A DNA stretch of 64,000 nt from the NCBI RefSeq assembly GCF_035762905.1, contig NZ_DASUCC010000044.1:62001-126000 (forward strand), read 5' to 3'. Source of the stretch: DASYTH01 sp035762905. GTDB lineage: Bacteria > Actinomycetota > Actinomycetes > Mycobacteriales > Pseudonocardiaceae. Below the pieces are notes generated by a model. It was not told the DNA's origin, ran no database searches, and saw only the letters and a program-made list of their open reading frames with translations. This document shows positions 34,901-42,621 of the stretch, piece by piece. Every line of letters starts with the position of its first letter. Position 1 is the first letter of the stretch. Both the position numbers and the translations under genes were made by a program.

Positions 34901-37900
34901 GGGTGTCCGGCCGGACTCCGAAGCTGCCCGACCTTCCGGTGCAGTACGCCGACTTCGCCGCCTGGCAGCGCGACCGGCTGCGCGGCGAGACGCTGGAGCG
35001 CGGCCTGGACTTCTGGCGGGCCGAGCTGTCCGGCCTGACACGGGCCGAGCTGCCGCTGGACCGGCCCCGCCCGGCCGAACACAGCTTCGCCGGCGACATC
35101 GTCGACTTCCCGCTGGACGCCGCGCTCACCGAACGGATCCGCGAGTTCAGCCAGCGCAGCGGGGTGACCACGTTCGTCACCATGCTCGCCGTCGCCGACG
35201 CGTTGCTGCACCGCTGGGCCGGGCTGACCGACGTGGTCATCGGCGTGGCCACCTCGGGCCGGACCAATCCGGAAACGCACGATCTGATCGGCTACTTCAA
35301 CAACCTGCCGCCGTTCCGGACCCGGGTGAGCGGCGAGGTGACGTTCACCGAGCTGGTGCGGCGGTGCGCGAGCACCGTGGCCGGGGTGCTGGACCACGAG
35401 GAGATGCCGCTGGACCGGATCGTCGCCGAGCTGGCCGGGCGGCGGGACCCGGCCCGGCACCCGCTGTTCGACGTGGCCTACACCTATCAGAACGTGCCGC
35501 AGGACGGCGAGACGCTCGGCGGGCTGGACTGCACCCGCTACCTCGACGGTGCCCCGTTCGCCGGAATCGCTCCGGGCACGGCGAAGTTCGACCTCACCGT
35601 CGGCATCATCGACCAGCCCGGCGCGCCGATGCACGGCTATCTCGAGTACGCCACGGCGCTGTTCGACCGGGACACCATCGCCCGGCTGGCCGGTGCCCTG
35701 CCGGTGCTGATCGACTCGGTGCTGGGCCGGCCGGACCGCCCGTTGGCCTTCCTCGAGGTCCCGGCCGCCACCGCCGCGCCGGCGGATCCGGTGCGGTTGT
35801 TCGAGAAGTGGGCGGCGGACCGGCCCGACCACCCGGCCGCGCACTGCCAGGACGGCGCGGTGCGTTCCTACCGGGAGCTCAACCGGGCGGCGAACCGGTT
35901 GACCCGCAGGCTGATCCGGGACGGGGTCGGCCCGGACGTGCCGGTGCCGGTGCTCGCCGAACGCGGACCCGGCATGCTGGTGGGTTGGCTCGCGGTGGCC
36001 AAGGCCGGGGGAGCCTACGTGCCGATCGACCCCGCCGCCCCCGCCGCCCGCAACGACGAACTGCTCGCCGAGCTGGCCGCACCCGTCGTGCTGACCGGCG
36101 CGGACCTGGTCACCGGGGACACCGATGAGTCCGACGACCAGAACCCGCCACCCGCTGGCACGCCGGCGAACCTGGCCTACATCACCTACACCTCGGGCTC
36201 CACCGGGCGGCCGCAGGGCTGCGAGATCGAGCGGCACAACCTCGCGCAGATCGTGCGCTGGTACGCCGACACCGCCGGGATCAACGAGTCCGACCGGCAC
36301 CTGCAGGCGGTGTCCCCGGCGTTCGACGCCTCGGTGCTGGAGGTGTGGGGCACGCTCGCCCGCGGCGCGACCCTGTGCTTCCTGCCCGACGTGCGCACCG
36401 AACCCGGCCTGCTGCTCCGCTGGATCACCGAGAACGGCGTCACGGTGGCGTTTCTGCCCACCCCGCTTGCCGAGGTCGTGCTCACCGAGGGCGGCTGGCC
36501 GGCCGGGCTGCCGCTGCGGCTGCTCTGCACCGGGGGAGACCGGCTGCGCCACCGGCCGCCGCGCGACACCCCGTTCCCGGTGCTCAACCTGTACGGGCCC
36601 ACCGAATGCACGGTCGTCGCCACCGCCGGGCCGGTTCGCGCCGCGCCGCCGGACACCGTGCCGGACATCGGCCGGCCGGTCACCGGCACCGAGATCCACC
36701 TGCTCGGGGCGGATCTCCAGCCGGTCCGGAATGGACAGTGGGGCGAGCTGTGCATCGCCGGAGCGGGGGTGGGCCGGGGCTACCGGCGCAACCCCGGGCT
36801 GACCGCCACCCGGTTCGTCGCGGACCCGTTCGGCCGGCCCGGAACGCGGCTCTACCGGACCGGGGATCTGGCCAGGCTCGGCCCGGACGCGACCCTGGAG
36901 TTCGGTGGCCGGCTCGACGACCAACTCGAGGTGCGCGGCCAGCGGGTGGAGCCGGCCGAGATCGAGCGGGCGCTGGCCGGCCATCCGCGGGTGCGGGAGG
37001 CGCTCGTGGTGGCCGCGGCGGGCCCGAGCGGGTCGACCCGCCTGGTCGCCCACGTGACCGGTGACGCGCCCGACCCGGCCGAGCTGATCTCTTGGACGGC
37101 CGGCCGGCTGCCCGGCTACATGGTGCCGGGGGAGATCGTCGTCCGGGACCGCCTGCCCCGAACCCCCAGCGGGAAACTCGACCGGAGGAGCCTTGCGAAG
37201 ATGTCCCTTCCGTCCACTGTGAACGGTTCCGGGTTGACCCGGGCCGAGCGGGTGCTCACCGAGATCTGTGCCGATCTCCTTGCCGTGCCGTCGGTCTCGC
37301 CGTCGGACAACTTCTTCGACCTTGGCGGCGACTCGATCCTCGGTGTCCGGGTCGCGGCCAGGGCGGCCAAGGCCGGTGTCCAGTTCACCCCGCAGCAACT
37401 GCTGCAGTGCCACACGGTCGGCGAGCTGGCCACGGTCGCGGTGCTCGCCGAACCCGATGCTTCGCCCGTGGCGCAACCGGAAACCCCGGACCGGCCGATC
37501 CCGCCGATCCCGATCATGCTCAGCTTCCTCGAGCGGGTACCGGACGCGGTCGCCGAGTTCGTCGACGTGCACACGCTGGAGACCGCGGAACCCGTGCCGG
37601 CGGACACCGCCCGGGCGGCCGTCGGCCAGCTGCTGGTCATGCACGAGGCGCTGCGCTACCGCTTCCCCCGCAACGGTCTCGGCACCCGGATCGAGTGCGG
37701 CGACCCGGATCCCGCGCAGGTGTTCGACTCCAAGGTGCTGCCGCCGCTGTCCGCCGAGGAACTGCTCGAGGTGATCGCCGACGACTGCGCGGCCGTCCGG
37801 GCCGGGATGGATCCGCAGCGCGGACCGGTGGTGCGGGTCCGGCACTACGACCGGGGCCGCACGATGGGCAGCCTGATCGTGTTGCTGATCAACCATTTCG

Positions 37901-38766
37901 TCTACGACAACATGTCCACGGTTGTGCTGCTCGACGACCTGGACATGCTGCTGACCAACCTGCTCGCCGGGCGCACGCCTGCGGTGACCCCCCGCCCACC
38001 CCGGTGGCGCGAGTGGTCCGAGCACCTGCGGGACATGTCGACCTCGGACGAGGCGGCCGCGGAGCTGACCTACTGGACGGCGACCATGCGCGCCGGCGCC
38101 GCCACCGGGTTGATCGGCGGGTCCGGCGCCGGCGGACTCACCGAGCGGACCCTCGACGGGGTTTCCGGTGTGCTCGCCGCGGGTGCCGCCGAGGGCCGGG
38201 AGGCGGCGCTGTGCGCGGCGTCCTACGGTCTGGCCCGCTGGCGCGGCACCGCCAGCGCGTACGTGATGACCGAGGGGGAGGCCACGCCCAACCCGTTCCG
38301 GCTGGCCGGCCGCGGCCCCTCGGTCGGCTGGTTCACCACGCTGCACCCGATCGTGCTGCCGGTGGATCCGGAGGTGGGCGTGCGGGAGTACCTGTCGGCC
38401 GCGGTCGAGCGGATCCGATCGGTGCCCAACGACGGTGTGGGGTACGGGATTCTGCGACACCTGTCGCCGGGCTCGGTTGCGGTGAACCGGCTGCGCGAAC
38501 TGCCCGAGCCGCAGGTGGTGATGCTGCACGGGGTGAGCGACACGTCCGCGTTCGACTCCGGGATCCGGCTGCTGCGCACCCGGTGGGATCTGGCGGTCAG
38601 CCTCAAGAGCACGGTGGAGTCCTGGTTCCCGGTGCTGATCTCGACCGCGGTGCGCAACGGGTCGCTGCGCATCGTGGTGGGCGCCGCGGACGGGCTGACC
38701 CAGGACGACCTGGAAGCCCTGGCCGATGAGGTCGCGCGGGCGTTCGCCGAGCTGGCCGGCACATGA
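31990..38766 (+). CDS. Hybrid PKS-NRPS: KS-degenerate AT-carrier-C-A-PCP-E-like
   Basis: A 2258-residue protein. KS (1-430) is intact: Cys163 in D-T-A-C-S-S-S, His300 and His340. Residues 505-665 are an AT remnant: F-S-G-D-G replaces F-x-G-Q-G-S, and G-S-G-A-G-N (570-575) replaces G-H-S-x-G-E, so the catalytic Ser is lost and the domain is about half length. Then carrier (Ser756, G-G-T-S), C (H-H-I-V-F-D-G at 948), A (pocket D-A-L-F-C-G-L-V-V-K, hydrophobic, substrate not assigned), PCP (Ser1782) and a terminal E-like domain with N-H-F-V-Y-D-N at 1968. No thioesterase. GTG 31990 follows GGAGG, 12 nt after the first NRPS. The extender unit must be loaded in trans. Confidence 0.93.
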   Translation: MRSEDVAIIGAAVLLPQAHGLAAVHELLAESRDTVGQPTPDRLHHNGGAPDTEYLSMGYLDRVDLFDHRFFGIAHREAELMDPHQRLVLQLTHEAIENACYAPKDLRGTRTAVFLGHARSDYENLIVDDDPQQVLGTLPAALAARISYRYDLTGPAYTVDTACSSSLVAVVRAVQALRAGEAALAIAGGISVRPVLFPMRGHVPMRGVESPEGRCRPFDEQATGAAGGEGGGVFLLKPLPAALAAGDHVHAVLKGVAVNHNGCRMASMSAPSQAAQTEVITAAWRDAGVEPRTIGYVEGHGSATPLGDVVEVDALRRAFLDAGVSTPHCALGSIKGNIGHLDSAAGIAGLAKVMLSVRRGMLYPTAHFRTPNPLIDFSGPVQVNPALRPWPPAGPRRAGLSSFGLTGTNVHVVVEQPAQAEADAGSGRTVELVTVSARSAAALRRYRDRLADFAERAEYGLAAIGHAMNRGRDDYPYRIAVTATDPIELAAALRSAAVPDTPAPEAPPVVLLFSGDGVLDPGTWERLCTAFPVLDEDPRPEHPAARLVAIQCALYGLARSLGLPGTHLVGSGAGNLAVRVARGELSRSDGLAAAAGMAVTAEVDRDRLSRAVEGFARDGAVLVELGADGVLSRLIRAQAPALGCLELVGGAGERGVLRQLGSLYRLGIRLDWDRYYAGTAIPRIEAPTYPFEEIRCWCVPPGAATTPAPPAIIARTPARTVDSGDTERRVAEVWQRVLGTPDIGPGSDYFALGGTSIAGMSALRTLEHDFGIVLTFADLYAYPTAREFAARITELRAGQPDGATGRAIEPVPRGGRLPLSFGQEQLWYLDRLNPGSPLYNIPHDLRLRGPLDTGAVAAAVRDLVARHEVLRTRLPSEDGEPYVALLADPPELAVVDLTDMSEVDRETTARRLVEQAAVRPFDLATGPLVRATLLRLAEDDHVLLWTYHHIVFDGWSPTVFFRDFSELYQARVSGRTPKLPDLPVQYADFAAWQRDRLRGETLERGLDFWRAELSGLTRAELPLDRPRPAEHSFAGDIVDFPLDAALTERIREFSQRSGVTTFVTMLAVADALLHRWAGLTDVVIGVATSGRTNPETHDLIGYFNNLPPFRTRVSGEVTFTELVRRCASTVAGVLDHEEMPLDRIVAELAGRRDPARHPLFDVAYTYQNVPQDGETLGGLDCTRYLDGAPFAGIAPGTAKFDLTVGIIDQPGAPMHGYLEYATALFDRDTIARLAGALPVLIDSVLGRPDRPLAFLEVPAATAAPADPVRLFEKWAADRPDHPAAHCQDGAVRSYRELNRAANRLTRRLIRDGVGPDVPVPVLAERGPGMLVGWLAVAKAGGAYVPIDPAAPAARNDELLAELAAPVVLTGADLVTGDTDESDDQNPPPAGTPANLAYITYTSGSTGRPQGCEIERHNLAQIVRWYADTAGINESDRHLQAVSPAFDASVLEVWGTLARGATLCFLPDVRTEPGLLLRWITENGVTVAFLPTPLAEVVLTEGGWPAGLPLRLLCTGGDRLRHRPPRDTPFPVLNLYGPTECTVVATAGPVRAAPPDTVPDIGRPVTGTEIHLLGADLQPVRNGQWGELCIAGAGVGRGYRRNPGLTATRFVADPFGRPGTRLYRTGDLARLGPDATLEFGGRLDDQLEVRGQRVEPAEIERALAGHPRVREALVVAAAGPSGSTRLVAHVTGDAPDPAELISWTAGRLPGYMVPGEIVVRDRLPRTPSGKLDRRSLAKMSLPSTVNGSGLTRAERVLTEICADLLAVPSVSPSDNFFDLGGDSILGVRVAARAAKAGVQFTPQQLLQCHTVGELATVAVLAEPDASPVAQPETPDRPIPPIPIMLSFLERVPDAVAEFVDVHTLETAEPVPADTARAAVGQLLVMHEALRYRFPRNGLGTRIECGDPDPAQVFDSKVLPPLSAEELLEVIADDCAAVRAGMDPQRGPVVRVRHYDRGRTMGSLIVLLINHFVYDNMSTVVLLDDLDMLLTNLLAGRTPAVTPRPPRWREWSEHLRDMSTSDEAAAELTYWTATMRAGAATGLIGGSGAGGLTERTLDGVSGVLAAGAAEGREAALCAASYGLARWRGTASAYVMTEGEATPNPFRLAGRGPSVGWFTTLHPIVLPVDPEVGVREYLSAAVERIRSVPNDGVGYGILRHLSPGSVAVNRLRELPEPQVVMLHGVSDTSAFDSGIRLLRTRWDLAVSLKSTVESWFPVLISTAVRNGSLRIVVGAADGLTQDDLEALADEVARAFAELAGT

Positions 38767-39755
38767 TCGCGGTGTCGGCCGCGGCCTGCTATCTGCCGGC
38801 GGCGTCCGTCCCGGTCGCCGACCTGCTCGCCGGGCTCGACCCGGGGGAGCGGGAAACCTGTGCGGCGCTTGGCATCGAGCGGGTGCCCGCCGACGACACG
38901 CTCGGCCCGACCGAGCTGGCCGCCCGGGCCGGGCGCCGCGCCCTGGCCGAAGCCGGCCTCGACCCGTCCGACATCGACGTCGTGCTGACCGTGGAGTCCC
39001 GTGCCCCGGACACCCTGGTCAGCTCGGAGGCCACCCGGTTGCAGGCGGTGCTCGGCGCCGACCGGGCCATGGCGTTCACCGTCGGCGGCCTCGGCTGCGC
39101 CTCGCTCACCCCCGCGCTGCTCGCCGCCCGCGGCCTGCTCTGCGCCGACCCCGGACTGGCCAACGTCCTGATCCTGCACGGAAGCAAGCCCGCCACCCCG
39201 CACCGGTACCGCCATCCGGTCACGGTCAACGGCGACAGCGGCGCCGCTCTGGTGATCACCCGGGACGGTCCGGTGCGGGTCCGCGACATCCTGCTGGAGA
39301 CCAACGGCGCCTATGCGGACCTGTTCCGGGTCCACTACCGCGACCGGATCGCCGCGCAGTGGCGCGAAGAATGCGCCGACCCACCCACCTACTCCTTCCG
39401 GTTGGCGGTGGAAACCCGCAACCGCCTGCGCTCCCTCACCGCCGCTCTGCTCACCCGCAACGGCCTCGGCCCGGACGACATCGCCTGCTACCTGACGCAG
39501 AACCTGTCCCAGGCCGCCTTCCAGAGCTGGGCGGAAGCCCTCGGCGTCCCGATCGCCAAGCCCTGCCTGGCGAATCTGGCCCAGCACGGCCACCTCGGCC
39601 CCAACGACCTGGTGCTGAACCTCGGTGCCGCGATCGAGACCGGCCACCTCGCCCCCGGCGACCGCGCCGTACTGCTCAACATCAGCCCCGCCGCCGCATG
39701 GAGCGCCCTGCTCGTCGAGACCGGCGCCCCAGCCGGCGGCGCGCACCACCTTTGA
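38763..39755 (+). CDS. KASIII-like (FabH-fold) protein with altered triad
   Basis: A 330-residue thiolase-fold protein resembling ketoacyl-ACP synthase III. The nucleophile Cys is at residue 112 in G-G-L-G-C-A-S. The FabH H-Q-A-N motif is replaced by Q-N-L-S (about 239-245), and the G-N-T-S-A Asn position reads G-H-L-G in H-G-H-L-G-P-N-D. The Cys-His-Asn triad is therefore not conserved, and the pattern looks more like KASIII-derived acyltransferases. It overlaps the PKS-NRPS stop by ATGA, so it is made stoichiometrically with the assembly line. Roles to consider: chain release/transfer, or condensation with the glyceryl- or hydroxymalonyl-ACP made by the fkb-like operon. The 3' third is C-rich. 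Confidence 0.8.
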   Translation: MIAVSAAACYLPAASVPVADLLAGLDPGERETCAALGIERVPADDTLGPTELAARAGRRALAEAGLDPSDIDVVLTVESRAPDTLVSSEATRLQAVLGADRAMAFTVGGLGCASLTPALLAARGLLCADPGLANVLILHGSKPATPHRYRHPVTVNGDSGAALVITRDGPVRVRDILLETNGAYADLFRVHYRDRIAAQWREECADPPTYSFRLAVETRNRLRSLTAALLTRNGLGPDDIACYLTQNLSQAAFQSWAEALGVPIAKPCLANLAQHGHLGPNDLVLNLGAAIETGHLAPGDRAVLLNISPAAAWSALLVETGAPAGGAHHL

Positions 39756-39860
39756 GCGGAACCAACGGCAACCGCTGACCGATCCCGAACCGGTTCCGGC
39801 GGTAACGGCCTGGCGAGTCGTCACCCTGCGATCCAACCTTCACGGTGTGAATGGCCCTGC

Positions 39861-40009
39861 ACGACCGCACACACCAGGTTCGCCGTCCTGCCCGCCGGGG
39901 ACCTCACCGGGGACACGGCCGTGATCGAGCTGGACGGCTGCCTGCGACTGCTGCGCAGGACTACACGCTCGGCCAACTCGACGCACGAACCGTGGCCATG
40001 CTGGGGTGA
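39861..40009 (+). pseudogene. Possible remnant of a degraded gene
   Basis: In one frame 39876-39957 reads R-F-A-V-L-P-A-G-D-L-T-G-D-T-A-V-I-E-L-D-G, then L-R-L-L-R. After a shift near 39957 another frame gives D-Y-T-L-G-Q-L-D-A-R-T-V-A-M-L-G and a stop at 40007-40009. The two pieces read like one protein C-terminus split by a frameshift, but there is no start or upstream body. I do not recognise the family. It lies in the 263-bp gap between the convergent KASIII-like and sulfatase-like genes, which also holds the palindrome GAACCGGTTC at 39787-39796. Confidence 0.35.
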
Positions 40010-40018
40010 CGGCGAGCT

Positions 40019-41719
40019 TCAGTGGTTGTCGTCGGGGGGTTGGGGGCCGAAGGTGGTGAGGAAGCGGTCGCGGAAGGTGTCCATGCGCCAGGTGGGGGAG
40101 TTGGCGGCGGGTTTGAGGCCGTCGTGCCAGTTCCAATCGGCGATGCGGTCGAAGATGGCGGGGTCGCGGGCGACGATGGTGATCGGGACGTCCCGGCTGG
40201 CGCCGTCGCCGGTGATCATGGGGGCCGGCTGGTGGTCGCCGAGGAAGATCAGCACGAGGTTGTCGTCGCCGTAGTTCTCCATGAAGGAGATCAGGCTGGA
40301 GACGGAGTATTCGATGCTGTGCGCGTAGGCGGCCCGGGACTTGTCGCGGTCGTCCCAGATGTCCTCGGGGTGCTCGAGGCTGGCCGGCATTCCATTGTAG
40401 ACGGTGCCGTCGCCGATGGTGTTCCAGTCCAGCAGCGGGGGGACGGGCGCGAACGGGGTGTGACTGGACAGCATGGCGATCTCGGCCATCACCGGCGCGC
40501 GGTCGGTTCCGGCGCGCTCGTTGCGTTGCAGGGCGGCCAGCGTGTACTGGTCGGGCATGGTGGCGTAGAAGAACGGCGGGCCCTGGTAGCCGGAGTTGTG
40601 CGCGGTGTAGACGTGGTCGTAGCCGTAGAAGTCGCCTTCGGGCCAGGCTCGGGTGATCGCCGGCATGACGCCGACGGTGCGCCACTGCGCCCGCTGGAAG
40701 GCGCCGTTGAGGGTGAGCCGATCGCTGGTGACCAGAGTGCGGTAGCGCTGCTGGTTGTCGACCCACAGGCCGGACAGCAGGGTGCTGTGCGCGAGCCAGC
40801 TGCCGCCACCGGCGGTCGACGAGGTGAGGTAGGCGCTGCGGGAGGCGAAGCCGGCGGCCCGGAGGCGCTGGCTGCCGGCGTCGAGCATCGCGCCGACCTG
40901 CGGCCCGAACTCCGGGTCGTCGAGCGCGACGCGGCCGTAGCTCTCGACGAAGGCGAGGATGACGTCCTTGCCGCGCAGGCCGGTCAGCAGCTTGGAACCG
41001 GGGGTGTCGCGGAACGCGTCCACCGCCGCCTGCTCGGCGAAGGCGCGCTGGTCGGCGATGCCGGCGCCGATCATGACCACGCGGTCGCGGGCGATGGTGG
41101 CCGCGTCGTGCGAGGCGACCGGTCCGTCCCCGATCCGCACACCGAGCACCGCGCAGCTGACCCACACCACACCGAGCACGATCACCGCGCGGGTCGAGGT
41201 GCGGCGGTGCGCGGTGACCTGCCGGGCCAGGCGCAGCACCGCGAGCGGCATCAGCGCGAGCAGGACCAGCGCGAGCACGGCCGCCCCGACCGCGGCCGCG
41301 ATCGCGCCGGCCTTGCCGACCGACAGCGACAGGAACTCCAGACCGAACTGGAAGAAGGCCCAGTCCAGCACCGGATCGAACGGCCGGTCGAGCACCGCGG
41401 TGAAGCCCATGTCGGCGAGCTTGATGATGATCAGCAGACCGAGCAGCACGCCGATCAGCACCGCGGCCACCCGGCGGGCCCGACCGGGCAGCACCAGCAT
41501 GAGCCCGGCGACGGCCAGACCCTCGATCGGTACCCGCAGGAAGGCCAGCACGCCGAGGCGGTCCAGCTCGTTCGGCCCGACCAGGGCGAACAGCACCAGG
41601 AGAGCGGCCACGGCGGTGAGTGCCCAGGAGATCACCCGGCGCCAGCGCGGGCGGGGCTTCTCGGCCGGCTCCTCGAGCGCGGGTTCCTCGACCGTGGGTT
41701 GGTCGGTTTCGGTGGTCAT
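40019..41719 (-). CDS. Membrane sulfatase/phosphatase-like protein (LTA-synthase type)
   Basis: A 566-residue protein. The N-terminal third has about five transmembrane segments (first at L-T-A-V-A-A-L-L-V-L-F-A-L-V), preceded by an acidic Pro/Glu-rich cytoplasmic tail. The extracellular C-terminal domain belongs to the alkaline phosphatase superfamily: D-V-I-L-A-F-V-E-S-Y-G-R, a T-A-G-G-G-S-W-L-A-H-S-T nucleophile region and the metal motif L-I-F-L-G-D-H-Q-P-A. LtaS-like enzymes move glycerol-phosphate or phosphoethanolamine groups onto envelope polymers. The start overlaps the CDP-alcohol phosphatidyltransferase stop (ATGA), a sensible functional pair for envelope lipid or glycopolymer modification. 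Whether it belongs to a biosynthetic cluster is unclear. Confidence 0.85.
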   Translation of the reverse strand: MTTETDQPTVEEPALEEPAEKPRPRWRRVISWALTAVAALLVLFALVGPNELDRLGVLAFLRVPIEGLAVAGLMLVLPGRARRVAAVLIGVLLGLLIIIKLADMGFTAVLDRPFDPVLDWAFFQFGLEFLSLSVGKAGAIAAAVGAAVLALVLLALMPLAVLRLARQVTAHRRTSTRAVIVLGVVWVSCAVLGVRIGDGPVASHDAATIARDRVVMIGAGIADQRAFAEQAAVDAFRDTPGSKLLTGLRGKDVILAFVESYGRVALDDPEFGPQVGAMLDAGSQRLRAAGFASRSAYLTSSTAGGGSWLAHSTLLSGLWVDNQQRYRTLVTSDRLTLNGAFQRAQWRTVGVMPAITRAWPEGDFYGYDHVYTAHNSGYQGPPFFYATMPDQYTLAALQRNERAGTDRAPVMAEIAMLSSHTPFAPVPPLLDWNTIGDGTVYNGMPASLEHPEDIWDDRDKSRAAYAHSIEYSVSSLISFMENYGDDNLVLIFLGDHQPAPMITGDGASRDVPITIVARDPAIFDRIADWNWHDGLKPAANSPTWRMDTFRDRFLTTFGPQPPDDNH

Positions 41720-42480
41720 GCGGCCAACTCCATCGCCAGTGTCGCGGGCATCCGGGGCGTCGGGTGGACCACCGTCGCAACGACCCGGTTGCGGTGCAGC
41801 CAGCGCACGTCCTGGCCGAACGACCAGATCAGCGCCGCCAGCGCCAGCCCGGTCATGGCCACCGCCGCACCGGCCGGGAGCAGCCCCGAGGCGACCACGG
41901 CCAGCACGATGCCCTGAGCCGCCGCCACCGTCTTGCGCATGATGCTCGACGGTAGCGCGGCGTTCAGCCAGGTCAACACCCGCCCGGCGGCCACGAAGCC
42001 GTACCGCATCCCGCCGATCAGCAGCACCCACGGTCCGAGCGAGGTGGCCACGTACGCGCTGAGCACCAGGATCAGGAACGCGTCGACCTCCATGTCGAAC
42101 CGGGCGCCGAGCGCCGAGACCGTGCCGGTGCGCCGGGCCACCTGCCCGTCCACCGCGTCCAGCGCCAGCGCGAACCCGGTCACCGCGACCAGCACCGGGA
42201 TCGACGCCGGCGCCCGGACACTGTCCACCACCAGCGCGGTCACGCCGCCCACCAGGATCGCCCTGGCCAGGGTGACCAGGTCGGCCGGCCCGAAGCCGCG
42301 CCGCACGGAGCGGCGCAGTCCGGCGGCCAGCGCCGTGGCACCGGTCACACCGAACGCGATCGCCGCCAACCAACCCCACATCCCGAGCCCGGTGACCAGG
42401 GTCAGCACGGCGAGCAGGGCCACCTGCGCCGTCGCTCCAGCTGCCAGCGTCCGCAGCGGAGCTGCTGTCTGCACGGTCAC
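41716..42480 (-). CDS. CDP-alcohol phosphatidyltransferase
   Basis: A 254-residue membrane enzyme with the complete family motif D-x2-D-G-x2-A-R-x8-G-x3-D-x3-D, read as D-A-V-D-G-Q-V-A-R through G-A-R-F-D-M-E-V-D (about residues 110-135). Some six hydrophobic segments surround it. It transfers a phosphatidyl or similar group from a CDP-linked donor to an alcohol at the inner membrane. The start is set at GTG 42480, 4 nt after GGAGG; a second GTG two codons on is possible. Coupled to the downstream LtaS-like gene by ATGA. The acceptor cannot be told from sequence. Confidence 0.92.
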   Translation of the reverse strand: MTVQTAAPLRTLAAGATAQVALLAVLTLVTGLGMWGWLAAIAFGVTGATALAAGLRRSVRRGFGPADLVTLARAILVGGVTALVVDSVRAPASIPVLVAVTGFALALDAVDGQVARRTGTVSALGARFDMEVDAFLILVLSAYVATSLGPWVLLIGGMRYGFVAAGRVLTWLNAALPSSIMRKTVAAAQGIVLAVVASGLLPAGAAVAMTGLALAALIWSFGQDVRWLHRNRVVATVVHPTPRMPATLAMELAA

Positions 42481-42621
42481 ACGTCCTCCCAAAGGATCAG
42501 TTCAGGTCACCGTCAACACGGCCGTCCGGCCGGGACGGTTCAAAACCGTGATGAACTTTCTAGAGGCCGCTGGCGTGCTACGAATACACGCCGGGGGTGT
42601 AGACCAAAGGGAGGATGCAAG
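42481..42621. promoter_or_regulatory. Divergent promoter region with inverted repeat
   Basis: Intergenic space between the phosphatidyltransferase (leftward) and methyltransferase (rightward) genes. GGCGTG at 42572-42577 and CACGCC at 42587-42592 form a 6-bp inverted repeat with a 9-bp AT-richer spacer. AAAGGGAGG at 42606-42614 is the methyltransferase ribosome-binding site. Confidence 0.45.

Noticed and set aside
24250..38529. Very long uninterrupted antisense reading frame opposite the NRPS and PKS-NRPS genes
   Set aside because: It mirrors the third-position G/C bias of the sense genes; its translation is Arg/Gly/Pro/His-rich without any domain, while the sense strand has clean NRPS/PKS motifs throughout.
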